Shown: positions 32,463 to 42,454, counted from the stretch's first letter. The stretch: 48,963 nucleotides of DNA from Tepidibacter mesophilus (GCF_002724055.1 NZ_BDQY01000025.1:1-48963); one strand, 5' to 3'. Made by a program: numbers and translations. The notes: generated from the sequence alone by a model not told the origin.

Positions 32463-35108
32463 TTGGATAAATTAACACCTATGATGAAACAATACTTTCA
32501 AATAAAGGAAAACTATAAAGATAGTATACTTTTTTTCAGGCTTGGAGATTTTTATGAAATGTTTTTCGAGGATGCAATAGTTGCATCAAGAGTACTAGAA
32601 ATAGCATTGACTGGGAAAAGCTGTGGTCTTGAAGAAAGGGCGCCTATGTGCGGGGTACCTTTTCATTCATCTAGTTCATATATATCGAAATTAATTGAAA
32701 ATGGATATAAGGTAGCTATATGTGAACAAATAGAAGATGCATCTGCTGCAAAGGGGTTAGTAAAGAGAGATGTTATAAGGGTTGTAAGCCCGGGAACTGT
32801 AATGGAAGAAAATTTACTAGATAATAAAAAAAATAACTATTTATTATCTATATATAAGGAAGATAAGAAAATAGGTATATCTTATGTAGATATAACCACT
32901 GGTGATTTTTATGCAACTATCATAGATGAAGCGAATTTAATTGAAGAAATTGCTAAAATTCAACCTAAAGAAGTTATATATTCTAATATAGAAAATGAAC
33001 AGTTACAGACAATATGTACACTTAATAATTCTTATTTAAATAATGATTCATCTATATACTACAGTGATGATGATAATATTCTAGAAAAATACTTTTCTAG
33101 AGATTATATAAATGAACTTAATTTAAACGAGGATATTCATATGAAATTTAGTTTAATAGGTCTCTTAAATTACATTTTTTCAACACAAAAACAAATATCT
33201 TCTAATATAAGTACTATTTCTATTTATAATTCTAATGATTTTATGTCTATTGATATGTTCACAAGACTTAATTTAGAGCTTACACGAACAATAAGAAGCA
33301 AACAAAAAAAAGGATCCTTACTTCATGTGTTGGATAAAACTAATACTGCCATGGGAGGAAGGCTTTTAAGAAAATGGATAGAGCAACCTCTTATTAATAA
33401 AGAAAGAATACAAGAAAGACTTGATTTAATAGAAGAAATAAAAGATGATTTTTCTTTGAGGGAAGACCTTCATGAAGAATTAAAAAACATATACGATATA
33501 GAAAGATTATGTGGAAAACTCGCTTTTGAGAAAATAAATCCTAAAGAACTTATAAATCTTAAAGAATCAATTAAAAAGATACCAGACATAAAAGAATTAC
33601 TACGAGAATCTGATACTAAACATATTAAAAAATTAGTGAATGATATAGATGATTTAGTTGATATCTATAAGTTGATAGATGAATCTATAATGGAGGAACC
33701 ATCGTTGACTTTAAAAGATGGAAATATAATAAAGTCTAGTTATGATGAAGATATAGACAGATTAAGAGATTTAACAAAAAATGGTGCAGCTGTTATACGT
33801 GAAATAGAAGATAAAGAAAGAAGTAAAACAGGTATAAAATCTTTGAAAATAGGCTTTAACAAAGTGTTTGGATATTATATAGAAATAACTAAAGCTAACT
33901 TAAAGCAATTTGAAATACCGAATTACTATATAAGAAAACAAACACTTAGTAATGCAGAAAGATTCATAACTGAAGAATTAAAAATGATTGAAGAACAAAT
34001 TCTAAATGCAAAAGATAAAATAAAAGATCTTGAATATAGTATATTTGTACAAGTCAGAAACAGATTGTATAGAAATATAAATAGAATTCAACAGGTTGCT
34101 AAAACGATAGCATTTATAGATGTTATAAATTCATTAGGTAAGGTTGCTTATCAAAATAATTACTGCAAGCCTAATATAACTAGTGAGGATAAACTTTGTA
34201 TAATAAATGGAAGACACCCTGTTGTTGAGAATATAATAGGAGAAGAAAATTTTGTTCCGAATGACACTGAACTGAATACTTCAGATAGTAAAATTGGTAT
34301 AATTACAGGACCTAATATGGCTGGAAAATCAACATATATGAGACAAGTATCATTAATAACGTTACTAGCACATATAGGATCTTTTGTTCCTGCACAAAAA
34401 GCTGATGTACCTATTGTAGATAGGATATTCACAAGAGTTGGAGCTAGTGACGATTTATCACAAGGACAAAGTACTTTCATGGTAGAGATGTCTGAAGTTT
34501 CTCATATTTTAAAAAATGCAACGAAAAACAGTTTAGTAATACTTGATGAAATTGGTAGGGGAACCAGTACATTTGATGGTCTTAGTTTAGCTTGGTCTAT
34601 AGTAGAGTATATTAATGAAAAAATAGGGTGTAAAACGTTATTTGCTACTCACTACCACGAATTAACAGAACTTGAAGAAAAGTTATCTGGTATTAAAAAC
34701 TATTGTGTAGCTGTAGAAGAACAAGGTGAGGATATAATTTTTTTAAGAAAAATAATAAAGGGTGGAGCAGATCAAAGTTATGGAATACATGTTGCAAAGC
34801 TTGCAGAACTACCTGATGCTGTTATAAATAGAGCTAATGAAATATTGGCACAATTAGAAAGTAGTGGAGGAAATGCAAAAAATTCTTCACTGCAAGTTAA
34901 AGAAAGTGCTATGACGAATGACGAATATAGAGTTGAGAATAAAAAAGATGATTCAAATGAGCAAATTAGTTTTGGAATTTTAAAAAAGGAAACTATATTA
35001 AAAGAGATATTATCTTTAAATATAGTGGGGATGACACCTATTGATGCTATGAATGCTTTATATAATCTTCAAAATAAGGCTAAATTAATCGGAGATGATG
35101 CTAATTGA
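32463..35108 (+). CDS. mutS: DNA mismatch repair protein MutS
   Basis: The protein recognises mismatches and starts methyl-independent mismatch repair with MutL. Domains: mismatch-binding N-terminus with FFRLGDFYEMFFEDA (the F-x-E wedge motif), connector and lever, then the ATPase with Walker A GPNMAGKSTYMR and VILDEIGRGTSTFDGL, H-loop FATHYHELTELE, and a C-terminal dimerisation tail. A TTG at 32448 is in frame, but GGAGGGAG (32450-32457) precedes the TTG at 32463 at correct spacing, giving 881 residues. It overlaps mutL by four bases. Confidence 0.96.
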   Translation: MDKLTPMMKQYFQIKENYKDSILFFRLGDFYEMFFEDAIVASRVLEIALTGKSCGLEERAPMCGVPFHSSSSYISKLIENGYKVAICEQIEDASAAKGLVKRDVIRVVSPGTVMEENLLDNKKNNYLLSIYKEDKKIGISYVDITTGDFYATIIDEANLIEEIAKIQPKEVIYSNIENEQLQTICTLNNSYLNNDSSIYYSDDDNILEKYFSRDYINELNLNEDIHMKFSLIGLLNYIFSTQKQISSNISTISIYNSNDFMSIDMFTRLNLELTRTIRSKQKKGSLLHVLDKTNTAMGGRLLRKWIEQPLINKERIQERLDLIEEIKDDFSLREDLHEELKNIYDIERLCGKLAFEKINPKELINLKESIKKIPDIKELLRESDTKHIKKLVNDIDDLVDIYKLIDESIMEEPSLTLKDGNIIKSSYDEDIDRLRDLTKNGAAVIREIEDKERSKTGIKSLKIGFNKVFGYYIEITKANLKQFEIPNYYIRKQTLSNAERFITEELKMIEEQILNAKDKIKDLEYSIFVQVRNRLYRNINRIQQVAKTIAFIDVINSLGKVAYQNNYCKPNITSEDKLCIINGRHPVVENIIGEENFVPNDTELNTSDSKIGIITGPNMAGKSTYMRQVSLITLLAHIGSFVPAQKADVPIVDRIFTRVGASDDLSQGQSTFMVEMSEVSHILKNATKNSLVILDEIGRGTSTFDGLSLAWSIVEYINEKIGCKTLFATHYHELTELEEKLSGIKNYCVAVEEQGEDIIFLRKIIKGGADQSYGIHVAKLAELPDAVINRANEILAQLESSGGNAKNSSLQVKESAMTNDEYRVENKKDDSNEQISFGILKKETILKEILSLNIVGMTPIDAMNALYNLQNKAKLIGDDAN

Positions 35109-37135
35109 TTAAAGAAATAAATCTTCTAGACGAATATACAATAAATAAGATAGCTGCGGGAGAGGTTGTTGAAAGACCTTCTTCCGTAGTTAAAGAGTTG
35201 GTTGAAAATTCAATAGATGCAGGATCTTCTAAAATAACAGTAGAAATATCAAATGGTGGTAAGGAATTAATAAGGATTACAGATAATGGTCATGGAATAC
35301 CTAAGAGTCAAGTTGAAAAATCATTTTTAAGACATGCTACAAGTAAAATATCTGAAATAGATGATCTTTATTCACTTGATTCCCTGGGGTTTAGAGGAGA
35401 AGCTTTGGCTAGTATTGCTTCAATTGCCAGAGTTGAACTTATAACTAGAACAATAGAAGATACGGTAGGAGTTAAGGTCTGTATAGAAGGCGGAGTTATA
35501 AAAAATAAAGAACCTATAGGGACTTCTATAGGAACAACTATTATAGTTAAGGACTTATTCTTTAACACTCCCGCTAGAAAAAAGTTCTTAAAGTCATCTA
35601 CGAGTGAAAATATAAATATAACAGATATGATAAACAAGCTTTGTATAGGAAATCCTGATATTCAATTTAAATATATTAACAATAATAGAATTATGTTAAC
35701 TAGTCCTGGTGATAGTAATCTTAAAAACACTGTAAGATCTATTTATGGTAAAAATATTTCTGATAATTTAAAAAGTATAGAAATTGAGACTGATTTTTTA
35801 AAATTGAAGGGATATATAGGGAACAACACTATATATAGAAACAATAAAACTCTGCAGCATATATATATAAATGGTCGCTATGTAAAAAGTAAACTGATAT
35901 TAGCTGCTATTTATGAAGCTTATAAAGGTATACTTCCTATAAATAAGCATTCTATATGTTTTTTGAATTTATCAATAGATGCTCAAAAGATAGACGTAAA
36001 TGTGCATCCTAATAAACTGGAAATTAAATTTGAAGATGATCAAAGAATATTTAATTTGATAAAAATTAAGATTAATGAACTTTTGCTTGGTACAAATTTG
36101 ATACCTAAATATGTTCCGAATAATCAAGAAATTAAAAAAGAAGACACAGAAAATATAATATCCATAGATGATTTAATAATAGATATTAATAAAGAAAAAA
36201 TAGACTTAATGAAAGTTAATCAAAATGAAACTCAAATTAAAATAGATAGTGTCAAACACAAAAACATTGATAGTAGTGCAAAACATAAAAATATAGATAG
36301 TGAGTTAGAAAAGTCATATATGAGTGATTTGGATAGTAGTTTGCATAAGGTGAATCTAAGTAATAATACATTTGAAGAAGATAACGTGGATTTTAAAACC
36401 AATATATGCGAAGTTAATTATAAAAAAGAATTAATCGAAAAAGAAAATAATCATTTTTCAAAAAGTAATACAAAAGAAACTATAAATTTTGATGTAGAAT
36501 TTGATGTAGAAAAAGTTAAAGAATCTAATGAAGAAATATATAACGAGTATAAAGGTGAAAAACTTAAAGATTTAAATATAGTAGGAACTATCTTTAATAC
36601 TTATATTATATGTCAATCTAAAGAATCTATATTTTTAATTGATCAGCATGCTGCTCATGAAAGAGTTGTATACGAAGAATATTTAACTAAATTCAAAACC
36701 GAAAACATATCTAGTCAAATTTTATTAAAACCAATGATTATGGAGTTGTGTAATAAAGATATGCTTATTATAGAAGATAAATTAGATATATTTATGAAAT
36801 TTGGTTTTGAAGTTGAATTATTTGGAGATAATTCTATTATAGTTAGATCTGTACCGAATGTATTTGGATTACCTGAATCTGAAAATTTTATATTAGATAT
36901 AATAGATAATATAGACAAGTTGTTTAATAATTATGATTTCAAAAAAGAACAAATAGCATCTATGGCTTGTAAAAGTGCTATTAAGGCGAACGATAGAATT
37001 GAAAATATAGAAATAAATACTCTTATAGAAAAGCTAAAGAGATGCAATAATTCATATACTTGTCCTCACGGCAGACCTATTATAGTAGAGATGACAAAAA
37101 AAGAAATTGAGAAAATGTTTAAGAGGATTATTTAA
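35105..37135 (+). CDS. mutL: DNA mismatch repair protein MutL
   Basis: The 676-residue protein couples MutS to repair. The GHKL ATPase N-terminus shows VKELVENSIDAGSSKI, TDNGHGIP and SLGFRGEALASIA; the linker (~340-480) is low complexity. The C-terminus carries LIDQHAAHERVVYEEYL, the DQHAxxExxxxE nickase motif found in MutL of bacteria lacking MutH, and CPHGRP, a second metal site; so this MutL should nick DNA. The start is TTG at 35105, overlapping the mutS stop (TTGA), with GGAG just upstream, typical of translational coupling. Confidence 0.96.
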   Translation: MIKEINLLDEYTINKIAAGEVVERPSSVVKELVENSIDAGSSKITVEISNGGKELIRITDNGHGIPKSQVEKSFLRHATSKISEIDDLYSLDSLGFRGEALASIASIARVELITRTIEDTVGVKVCIEGGVIKNKEPIGTSIGTTIIVKDLFFNTPARKKFLKSSTSENINITDMINKLCIGNPDIQFKYINNNRIMLTSPGDSNLKNTVRSIYGKNISDNLKSIEIETDFLKLKGYIGNNTIYRNNKTLQHIYINGRYVKSKLILAAIYEAYKGILPINKHSICFLNLSIDAQKIDVNVHPNKLEIKFEDDQRIFNLIKIKINELLLGTNLIPKYVPNNQEIKKEDTENIISIDDLIIDINKEKIDLMKVNQNETQIKIDSVKHKNIDSSAKHKNIDSELEKSYMSDLDSSLHKVNLSNNTFEEDNVDFKTNICEVNYKKELIEKENNHFSKSNTKETINFDVEFDVEKVKESNEEIYNEYKGEKLKDLNIVGTIFNTYIICQSKESIFLIDQHAAHERVVYEEYLTKFKTENISSQILLKPMIMELCNKDMLIIEDKLDIFMKFGFEVELFGDNSIIVRSVPNVFGLPESENFILDIIDNIDKLFNNYDFKKEQIASMACKSAIKANDRIENIEINTLIEKLKRCNNSYTCPHGRPIIVEMTKKEIEKMFKRII

Positions 37136-37156
37136 GATTAGAAAGGTGATTGAGAT

Positions 37157-38101
37157 ATGGGGAGAATACCTGTAGTATTTATAGCAGGACCTACTGCTGT
37201 TGGAAAAACAGATTTATCTATAAATTTAGCAAAAGAGCTTAATGGAGAAATAATTTCGGCTGATTCTATGCAAATATATAAATATATGGATATAGGAACT
37301 GCTAAAATAACAGAGGAAGAGATGTGTGGTGTAAAACATTATTTGATAGATGAAGTTGAACCTAATGTTGAGTTTTCTGTAGTTGATTTTCAAAAAAGAG
37401 CTCAAAAATATATTGATGAGATATACAAAAATGGGAAAATGCCTATAATAGCAGGTGGAACGGGTCTTTATATAAACTCTTTAATATATGAAATGGATTT
37501 TACTAAATCTAGAGGAAATACAAAGCTTAGGGATGAACTCCGAAAAGAAGCAGATAAATATGGAGTTGAATACCTTCATAATAAATTAAAAAAACTTGAT
37601 GAAAAGAGTGCAAAAAGAATACACCCTAATAATGTAAAGCGAGTTATTAGAGCTATTGAAGTTTGCTTAGAAGGTAAGGAAAAAATAGGTGATTTTAAAA
37701 ATGATGTAAAATTTAATGAAGATTATTATCCTATTCTTATAATATTAAATAGAGATAGAGAGTATCTCTATGAAAGAATAAATAAAAGAGTTGATATTAT
37801 GATGGATCAAGGTCTTTTGAAGGAAGTAAACAAACTCTTAGAAATGGGTTACGATGAAAAAATGACTTCTATGCAAGCTATAGGATATAAAGAAATAATT
37901 AAAGCTGTGAAACAAGAGTATTCTGTAGAAGATGCTATTGAGTTAATAAAAAGAGATAGTAGAAGATATGCAAAAAGGCAAATAACGTGGTTTAAAAGGT
38001 ATGATTTCGCAAAATGGATAGATTTAGATAATTTTTCGAGTCAAGATGAGGCAAAATCATTAATTTTATCTTATATAGAAGGAAAATTAAGAAATTTATA
38101 G
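37157..38101 (+). CDS. miaA: tRNA dimethylallyltransferase
   Basis: The 314-residue enzyme transfers dimethylallyl from DMAPP to A37 of tRNAs reading U-starting codons, giving i6A for MiaB. Motifs: P-loop AGPTAVGKTDLSINLAKELN, ISADSMQIYKYMDIGTAK, GGTGLYINSLIYE, and AIGYKEIIKAVK near the end. GAAAGGTGAT precedes the ATG, 21 bases after mutL, so it shares that operon; hfq follows 36 bases later. A two-way pairing with miaB at 30983 is consistent. Confidence 0.96.
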   Translation: MGRIPVVFIAGPTAVGKTDLSINLAKELNGEIISADSMQIYKYMDIGTAKITEEEMCGVKHYLIDEVEPNVEFSVVDFQKRAQKYIDEIYKNGKMPIIAGGTGLYINSLIYEMDFTKSRGNTKLRDELRKEADKYGVEYLHNKLKKLDEKSAKRIHPNNVKRVIRAIEVCLEGKEKIGDFKNDVKFNEDYYPILIILNRDREYLYERINKRVDIMMDQGLLKEVNKLLEMGYDEKMTSMQAIGYKEIIKAVKQEYSVEDAIELIKRDSRRYAKRQITWFKRYDFAKWIDLDNFSSQDEAKSLILSYIEGKLRNL

Positions 38102-38137
38102 AATATTATAAAATATACATAATTAGGAGGGGTAGCT

Positions 38138-38383
38138 TTGAAAAATAACACATTGAATCTACAGGATTTATTTTTGAATCAAGCTAGAAAAGAAAAAATA
38201 GCTATAACGATATTTTTGGTGAATGGAGTTCAGTTAAAGGGTAAAGTAAAAGGATTTGATAGTTATATAATAATTTTAGAAAATGAAGGTAAGCAGCAAA
38301 TGATTTATAAGCATGCTGTTTCTACGATAATACCTAATACTAATATAAATTTAATTAACTCTAACAATAATATTAAGAAATAA
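38138..38383 (+). CDS. hfq: RNA chaperone Hfq
   Basis: The 81-residue Sm-like protein forms hexameric rings that bind small RNAs and mRNA. It has the Sm1 motif [20 protein letters not shown] with [20 protein letters not shown] and the Sm2 motif [13 protein letters not shown], the latter including the Y-K-H of Hfq. The C-terminal tail is short, as in Firmicutes. The start is TTG after AGGAGGGG, 36 bases after miaA. A perfect bidirectional terminator at 38382-38434 ends the operon. Confidence 0.96.
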   Translation: MKNNTLNLQDLFLNQARKEKIAITIFLVNGVQLKGKVKGFDSYIIILENEGKQQMIYKHAVSTIIPNTNINLINSNNNIKK

Positions 38384-38434
38384 TAAAATAAAAAATACAT
38401 CTAAGCTTAGCTTAGATGTATTTTTTATTTTATT
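38382..38434. terminator. Bidirectional intrinsic terminator of hfq and recombinase genes
   Basis: A 25-bp perfect stem (38382-38406 with 38410-38434, core AATACATCTAAGC / GCTTAGATGTATT, loop TTA) flanked by A and T runs. It serves hfq on the plus strand and the convergent recombinase on the minus strand. Confidence 0.88.
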
Positions 38435-39453
38435 AAAGAATTCAAATCGAGCTTATATTCTTTTAACGTCTCTTTCAAATCGTCTATTTGTATATGCGTA
38501 TAAATTTGAGTAGTTGATATAGATGAATGACCAAGTAATTCTTGTACCTTTCGTATATCAGCTCCGTTCTTTATTAAATGAGTGGCGAATGTATGTCGCA
38601 ATTTATGAGGTGTTACGGTTTTATTTAAATCAATATGCGTTGAGTATTTTTTCATAAGCATTTGAATAGCTCTCGCTGTAAGTCTAGTTTTTTTAGTCGA
38701 TATAAAAAGTGCATCTGTATCAATGTTTAGCTTTAATCTTTCTATGTAGTATTGATATAGAGGATTTAAACTTCCGTTTAAAATTTCATCTTTTAATATT
38801 GGGATTTTTCTTTCTTTACTCCCTTTTCCTACAATTGATAAAATTTCGTGATTAAGTACATATTCTATGTCCTTTAAGTTTATACTTATAATTTCGGACA
38901 CTCTTAGACCGCTATAAAGCATCAATGATATTATGCTTAGATTTCTTAACTTATAAAATTTATTAGAGCGTGAGTTTTTTATAAAATCGAATATTTTTTT
39001 TATTTCATACGTTTCTAAAAAAATAGGTGGAGATTTTTTGTTTGAGATATTACTTTTTATAACCTCTTCTTTTTTTATTGGATTTTGACGTTCTAATATT
39101 ATTCCTTGTTCTATTAAATATTTAAAAAATACATTTAGAACCATTTTTTTTCTGATTATAGATTTGTATGAATTTTTTCTTTCTGTTTGCAAATATGTAT
39201 AAAAACGGGTAAGCGATAGAGGGCGTATATCGGAAAGATATTCTATATCCTCATAGTTTAACATTAAAAATTCAAAAAACGTCTTTAAATCGAAGTAATA
39301 GGCTTGTATGGTATTTATTGATTTTTGAGCTGAAATTAAAGCATCTATAAATACTTCAAAAGCTTCTTTAAACTCTATTGGATAATTACTTATAGGAAAC
39401 AACTGTCGTCTGAGTTTTAAACTGCTAATTAAATCATCTGTCGTGTATTTCAT
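38425..39453 (-). CDS. Tyrosine recombinase (XerS/XerH/XerD-like)
   Basis: The product of about 342 residues has the SAM-like core-binding N-terminus (SINTIQAYYFDLKTFFEFL) and the catalytic domain with all active-site residues: R185 (YSGLRVSEI), K211/K214 (VGKGSKERKIPI), H284 and R287 (HKLRHTFATHLI), H310 (LLGHSSISTTQ) and nucleophile Y319 (IYTH). XerC/D proteins are usually ~298 residues; the extra length is more like the lone-acting XerS (~356) or XerH (~362). AAGGGGGG precedes two ATGs (39456, 39453); the second has better spacing. A large symmetric inverted repeat of dif/lox type begins 13 bases upstream (39466-39521), and is a likely target. Confidence 0.88.
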   Translation of the reverse strand: MKYTTDDLISSLKLRRQLFPISNYPIEFKEAFEVFIDALISAQKSINTIQAYYFDLKTFFEFLMLNYEDIEYLSDIRPLSLTRFYTYLQTERKNSYKSIIRKKMVLNVFFKYLIEQGIILERQNPIKKEEVIKSNISNKKSPPIFLETYEIKKIFDFIKNSRSNKFYKLRNLSIISLMLYSGLRVSEIISINLKDIEYVLNHEILSIVGKGSKERKIPILKDEILNGSLNPLYQYYIERLKLNIDTDALFISTKKTRLTARAIQMLMKKYSTHIDLNKTVTPHKLRHTFATHLIKNGADIRKVQELLGHSSISTTQIYTHIQIDDLKETLKEYKLDLNSLIK

Positions 39454-39465
39454 CATAACCCCCCT

Positions 39466-39521
39466 TAATAATACATATAACTTCGCATAACATATCTTAT
39501 GCGAAGTTATATGTATTATTA
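39466..39521. other. dif/lox-like symmetric recombination site
   Basis: Arms of 25 bp (39466-39490 and 39497-39521) are exact reverse complements around CATATC. The core is ACTTCGCATAA - CATATC - TTATGCGAAGT (39480-39507): 11-6-11 spacing as in dif sites, sharing CGCATAA and TTATG with E. coli dif. Read as a lox site, 13-bp arms ATAACTTCGCATA (39477-39489) and TATGCGAAGTTAT (39498-39510) with an 8-bp spacer differ from the loxP arm ATAACTTCGTATA at one base. The arms are identical to each other, unlike XerCD dif. It sits between divergent genes with no use as terminator. It is probably a strand-exchange site of the adjacent recombinase, or its operator. Confidence 0.65.
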
Positions 39522-39609
39522 TATATTATTTTGTGAAAAAATTGAATATGTTATTTCTTTATGATAAAATTCTAATGTCAAAAATAACTTAAGAAACGGG
39601 TGGTATATA

Positions 39610-40911
39610 GTGCTTGAACAAACCAAAGATATGTTGTTTGATTTTTATGATATAGATAAATCTGTCGTAAAATTAAGCGAAAATATAGAAGATAAAATAC
39701 AGCATAGGTTTAAAGAAATAAATGAGATAAGTGAATATAATCAATATAAAGTATTAAAGTCTATGCAAAAAGCTAAACTTGGAGATAATCATTTTAATTG
39801 GACTACGGGTTATGGATATAATGATGCTGGAAGAGAAAAAGTAGAGGAAATCTACTCTTATGTATTTAATACAGAAGATGCCATAGTTAGACCTATAATA
39901 GTTAACGGAACTCATGCTTTATCACTTTGCATAAGTGGCATAGTAAGACCAGGAGATGAAATATTATCAGCAACAGGAAAACCTTATGATACATTAGAAG
40001 AGGTTATAGGAATTAGAAATTCAAGAGGGTCTTTAAAAGAGTTTGGAGTAACTTACAAACAAGTAGATTTTTTGGACAATGGAGAGCCGGATTATGTTAA
40101 TATAGGAAAAAATATAAATGATAGAACTAAGCTAGTTCTAATACAAAGATCAAAAGGCTATAGTTGGAGAAAATCTCTGACTATAGATGATATAGAGAAA
40201 ATAATAAAAACAGTTAAATCTGTAAGAGAAGATATTATTGTTATGGTAGATAATTGCTATGGTGAATTTTTAGAAATGAGAGAACCTACTGATGTTGGTG
40301 CTGATATAATGGCTGGGTCCTTAATAAAAAATCCCGGTGGAGGATTAGCTTTAACAGGTGGGTATATAGTTGGAAAGAAAGAAGTAGTTGAGTTAATATC
40401 GTATAGGCTCACATCGCCTGGTATAGGAAAGGAATGTGGATTAACCTTTGGAACTACTAGAAGTGTGTTACAAGGCTTGTTTTTAGCTCCCCATACTGTA
40501 GGACAGGCTTTGATGGGTGCTATATTTTGTTCTAAATTATTTCAAGAATTAGGATTTGAAGTTCTACCTAAGTCGGATGATATTAGGAGTGACATAATAC
40601 AAATAATCAAATTCGATAATGCAGAACAAATAATATCATTTTGTAAAGGTATTCAGTATGCAGCTCCTGTTGATTCTTTTGCAAGTCCAGAGCCATGGCC
40701 TATGCCTGGTTATGATAGCGATGTAATAATGGCAGCTGGAGCTTTTGTTCAAGGTTCATCTATAGAACTTAGTGCCGATGCCCCTATAAAACCACCTTAT
40801 AATGTATATTTTCAAGGAGGATTAACTTACACTCATTCCAAATTTGGTTCTTTAAAAGCTTTAACTGAAATGATAAAAAACAAAGTCATAAAAATACCAA
40901 CTTCTATATAG
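39610..40911 (+). CDS. Aluminium-resistance/methionine gamma-lyase-like PLP protein (YnbB-like)
   Basis: The 433-residue protein belongs to the group annotated aluminum resistance protein or methionine gamma-lyase family (YnbB in B. subtilis). Segments match the family: FNWTTGYGYNDAGREKVEEI, RPIIVNGTHALSLCISGIVR, VDNCYGEFLEMREPTDVGAD, and the PLP-lysine region MAGSLIKNPGGGLALTGGY. It should be a PLP fold type I enzyme; the true substrate is unclear. The start is GTG at 39610. A long hairpin (40880-40935) follows. Its promoter would lie next to the dif/lox-like site. Confidence 0.88.
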   Translation: MLEQTKDMLFDFYDIDKSVVKLSENIEDKIQHRFKEINEISEYNQYKVLKSMQKAKLGDNHFNWTTGYGYNDAGREKVEEIYSYVFNTEDAIVRPIIVNGTHALSLCISGIVRPGDEILSATGKPYDTLEEVIGIRNSRGSLKEFGVTYKQVDFLDNGEPDYVNIGKNINDRTKLVLIQRSKGYSWRKSLTIDDIEKIIKTVKSVREDIIVMVDNCYGEFLEMREPTDVGADIMAGSLIKNPGGGLALTGGYIVGKKEVVELISYRLTSPGIGKECGLTFGTTRSVLQGLFLAPHTVGQALMGAIFCSKLFQELGFEVLPKSDDIRSDIIQIIKFDNAEQIISFCKGIQYAAPVDSFASPEPWPMPGYDSDVIMAAGAFVQGSSIELSADAPIKPPYNVYFQGGLTYTHSKFGSLKALTEMIKNKVIKIPTSI

Positions 40912-40935
40912 GAGTTGGTATTTTTATGACTTTGT
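40880..40935 (+). terminator. Intrinsic terminator overlapping the gene end
   Basis: CAAAGTCATAAAAATACCAACT pairs with AGTTGGTATTTTTATGACTTTG (each shown here only in part: AATACCAACT and AGTTGGTATT are the inner helix). The 5' arm lies inside the last codons of the gene at 39610, and the 3' arm is followed by TTTC. Confidence 0.75.
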
Positions 40936-41092
40936 TTCGTAGGCTTTTTTGGAAAATTTGTAATTTTTACAATTGCGCAACTTTGCAAAATATAGAAAAA
41001 ATAAGAGGGGAAAGTTATATTATGTCAAATAAGTACATAAATAATTATTTTTACATAAATATTATTTATCAAAATTTCAAGGAGGAGTCAAG

Positions 41093-42454
41093 ATGGATTT
41101 ATTAGCAATAATAAAAGGAATCAATGATATTTTATGGGGGAAATTATTAGTATTCGTATTATGTGGAGCTAGTATATTGTTTACATTTTCATTCAGGTTT
41201 GTTCAAATAAGAATGTTCAAAAAAGCATTTAAGCATACATTTGGAGGAATATCATTAAAAGGAAATAAAGCAGATGAAGATGGAATGTCATCTTTTCAAG
41301 CTTTAGCAACAGCAATAGCAGGACAAGTTGGAACAGGCAACTTAGCAGGAGCGGCAACTGCTATTGCTTCAGGAGGTCCAGGAGCTATATTTTGGATGTG
41401 GTTAAGTGCATTTTTTGGATTTGGAACTAGTTTTAGTGAAGCTGTTATTTCTCAAAAATATAAAACTAAGGTAGATGGTCAAATCTGTGGAGGCCCAGCA
41501 TACTATATAGATAAAGGTCTTAATAGTAAGTTCTTAGCATCTTTCTTTGCAATAGCAATGATATTATCAGCTGGTTTAACAGGAGGTATGATACAATCCA
41601 ATTCAATAGCAGGAGCTTTTGAATTGGCATTTCATATTCCAGGAATAGTTGTAGGTATTATAATTGCCGCTATAACTTTTCTAGTTGTTTCTGGGGGCAT
41701 AGGTCGTATAGCATCTGTTACAGAAAAACTGGTTCCTATAATGGCTTTACTGTTTATAATAGGTAGTTTAATAATAATAGGAATTAATGCATCTAATATT
41801 ATGCCTGCATTTAAAATGATTTTTTTAGGAGCTTTTAATCCAAGAGCAGCTACTGGGGGGTTGATAGGTGTTGGTATGAAAGAAGCTATGAGATACGGAG
41901 TTGCTAGAGGTCTGTTTTCAAACGAGGCAGGTATGGGATCGTCTCCGCATGCACACGCTGTTGCAAAAGTTAATCATCCTGTAGAGCAGGGTTTGGTATC
42001 TATAGTAGGGGTTTTTATAGATACATTCATAATATTAACTTTAACAGCTTTGGTTATACTTACAACTGGAGCATTAGATGGAACTACTACAGGAATTGAA
42101 TTGACTCAACAAGCTTTTGTAAACGGATTTGGGAGTTTTGGTGGTGTGTTTATAGCAGTCTCTTTATTTTTCTTTGCATTCTCAACTATAATAGGATGGT
42201 ATTTTTATGGAGAACTAAACGTTAAGTATTTAATTGGTATAAAAGGAGTTAAATTTTATAAATTATTCATAGTTATAGTATTGATACTTGGAACATTACT
42301 AGAAGTACCTGTTGTTTGGCAATTAGCAGATACTGTTAATGGCCTTATGGTTATTCCTAATATAATTGCTCTTGTTTATCTATTAAATATTACAAAAGGA
42401 AGTTTACTAGACTTTGAAAATCAGGAAAAAGAAAAAAGAAAGACTAGTGCTTAG
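41093..42454 (+). CDS. Alanine/glycine:cation symporter (AGCS family)
   Basis: The 453-residue integral membrane protein has about ten to eleven helices and AGCS motifs: FSFRFVQIRMFKKAFKHTFG, SSFQALATAIAGQVGTGNLA, GAATAIASGGPGAIFWMWLS, and RGLFSNEAGMGSSPHAHAVA. These proteins import alanine or glycine with Na+ or H+. AAGGAGGAG precedes the ATG. A terminator at 42467-42508 follows. It stands next to a large glutamine synthetase-like gene, but in its own transcript. Confidence 0.93.
   Translation: MDLLAIIKGINDILWGKLLVFVLCGASILFTFSFRFVQIRMFKKAFKHTFGGISLKGNKADEDGMSSFQALATAIAGQVGTGNLAGAATAIASGGPGAIFWMWLSAFFGFGTSFSEAVISQKYKTKVDGQICGGPAYYIDKGLNSKFLASFFAIAMILSAGLTGGMIQSNSIAGAFELAFHIPGIVVGIIIAAITFLVVSGGIGRIASVTEKLVPIMALLFIIGSLIIIGINASNIMPAFKMIFLGAFNPRAATGGLIGVGMKEAMRYGVARGLFSNEAGMGSSPHAHAVAKVNHPVEQGLVSIVGVFIDTFIILTLTALVILTTGALDGTTTGIELTQQAFVNGFGSFGGVFIAVSLFFFAFSTIIGWYFYGELNVKYLIGIKGVKFYKLFIVIVLILGTLLEVPVVWQLADTVNGLMVIPNIIALVYLLNITKGSLLDFENQEKEKRKTSA

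Noticed and set aside
39477-39510. A genuine loxP site from a cloning vector
   Set aside because: The arms carry a C for T at one position in each arm, the spacer differs, and the repeat extends 8-9 bases further on each side in native AT-rich context with no vector sequence.
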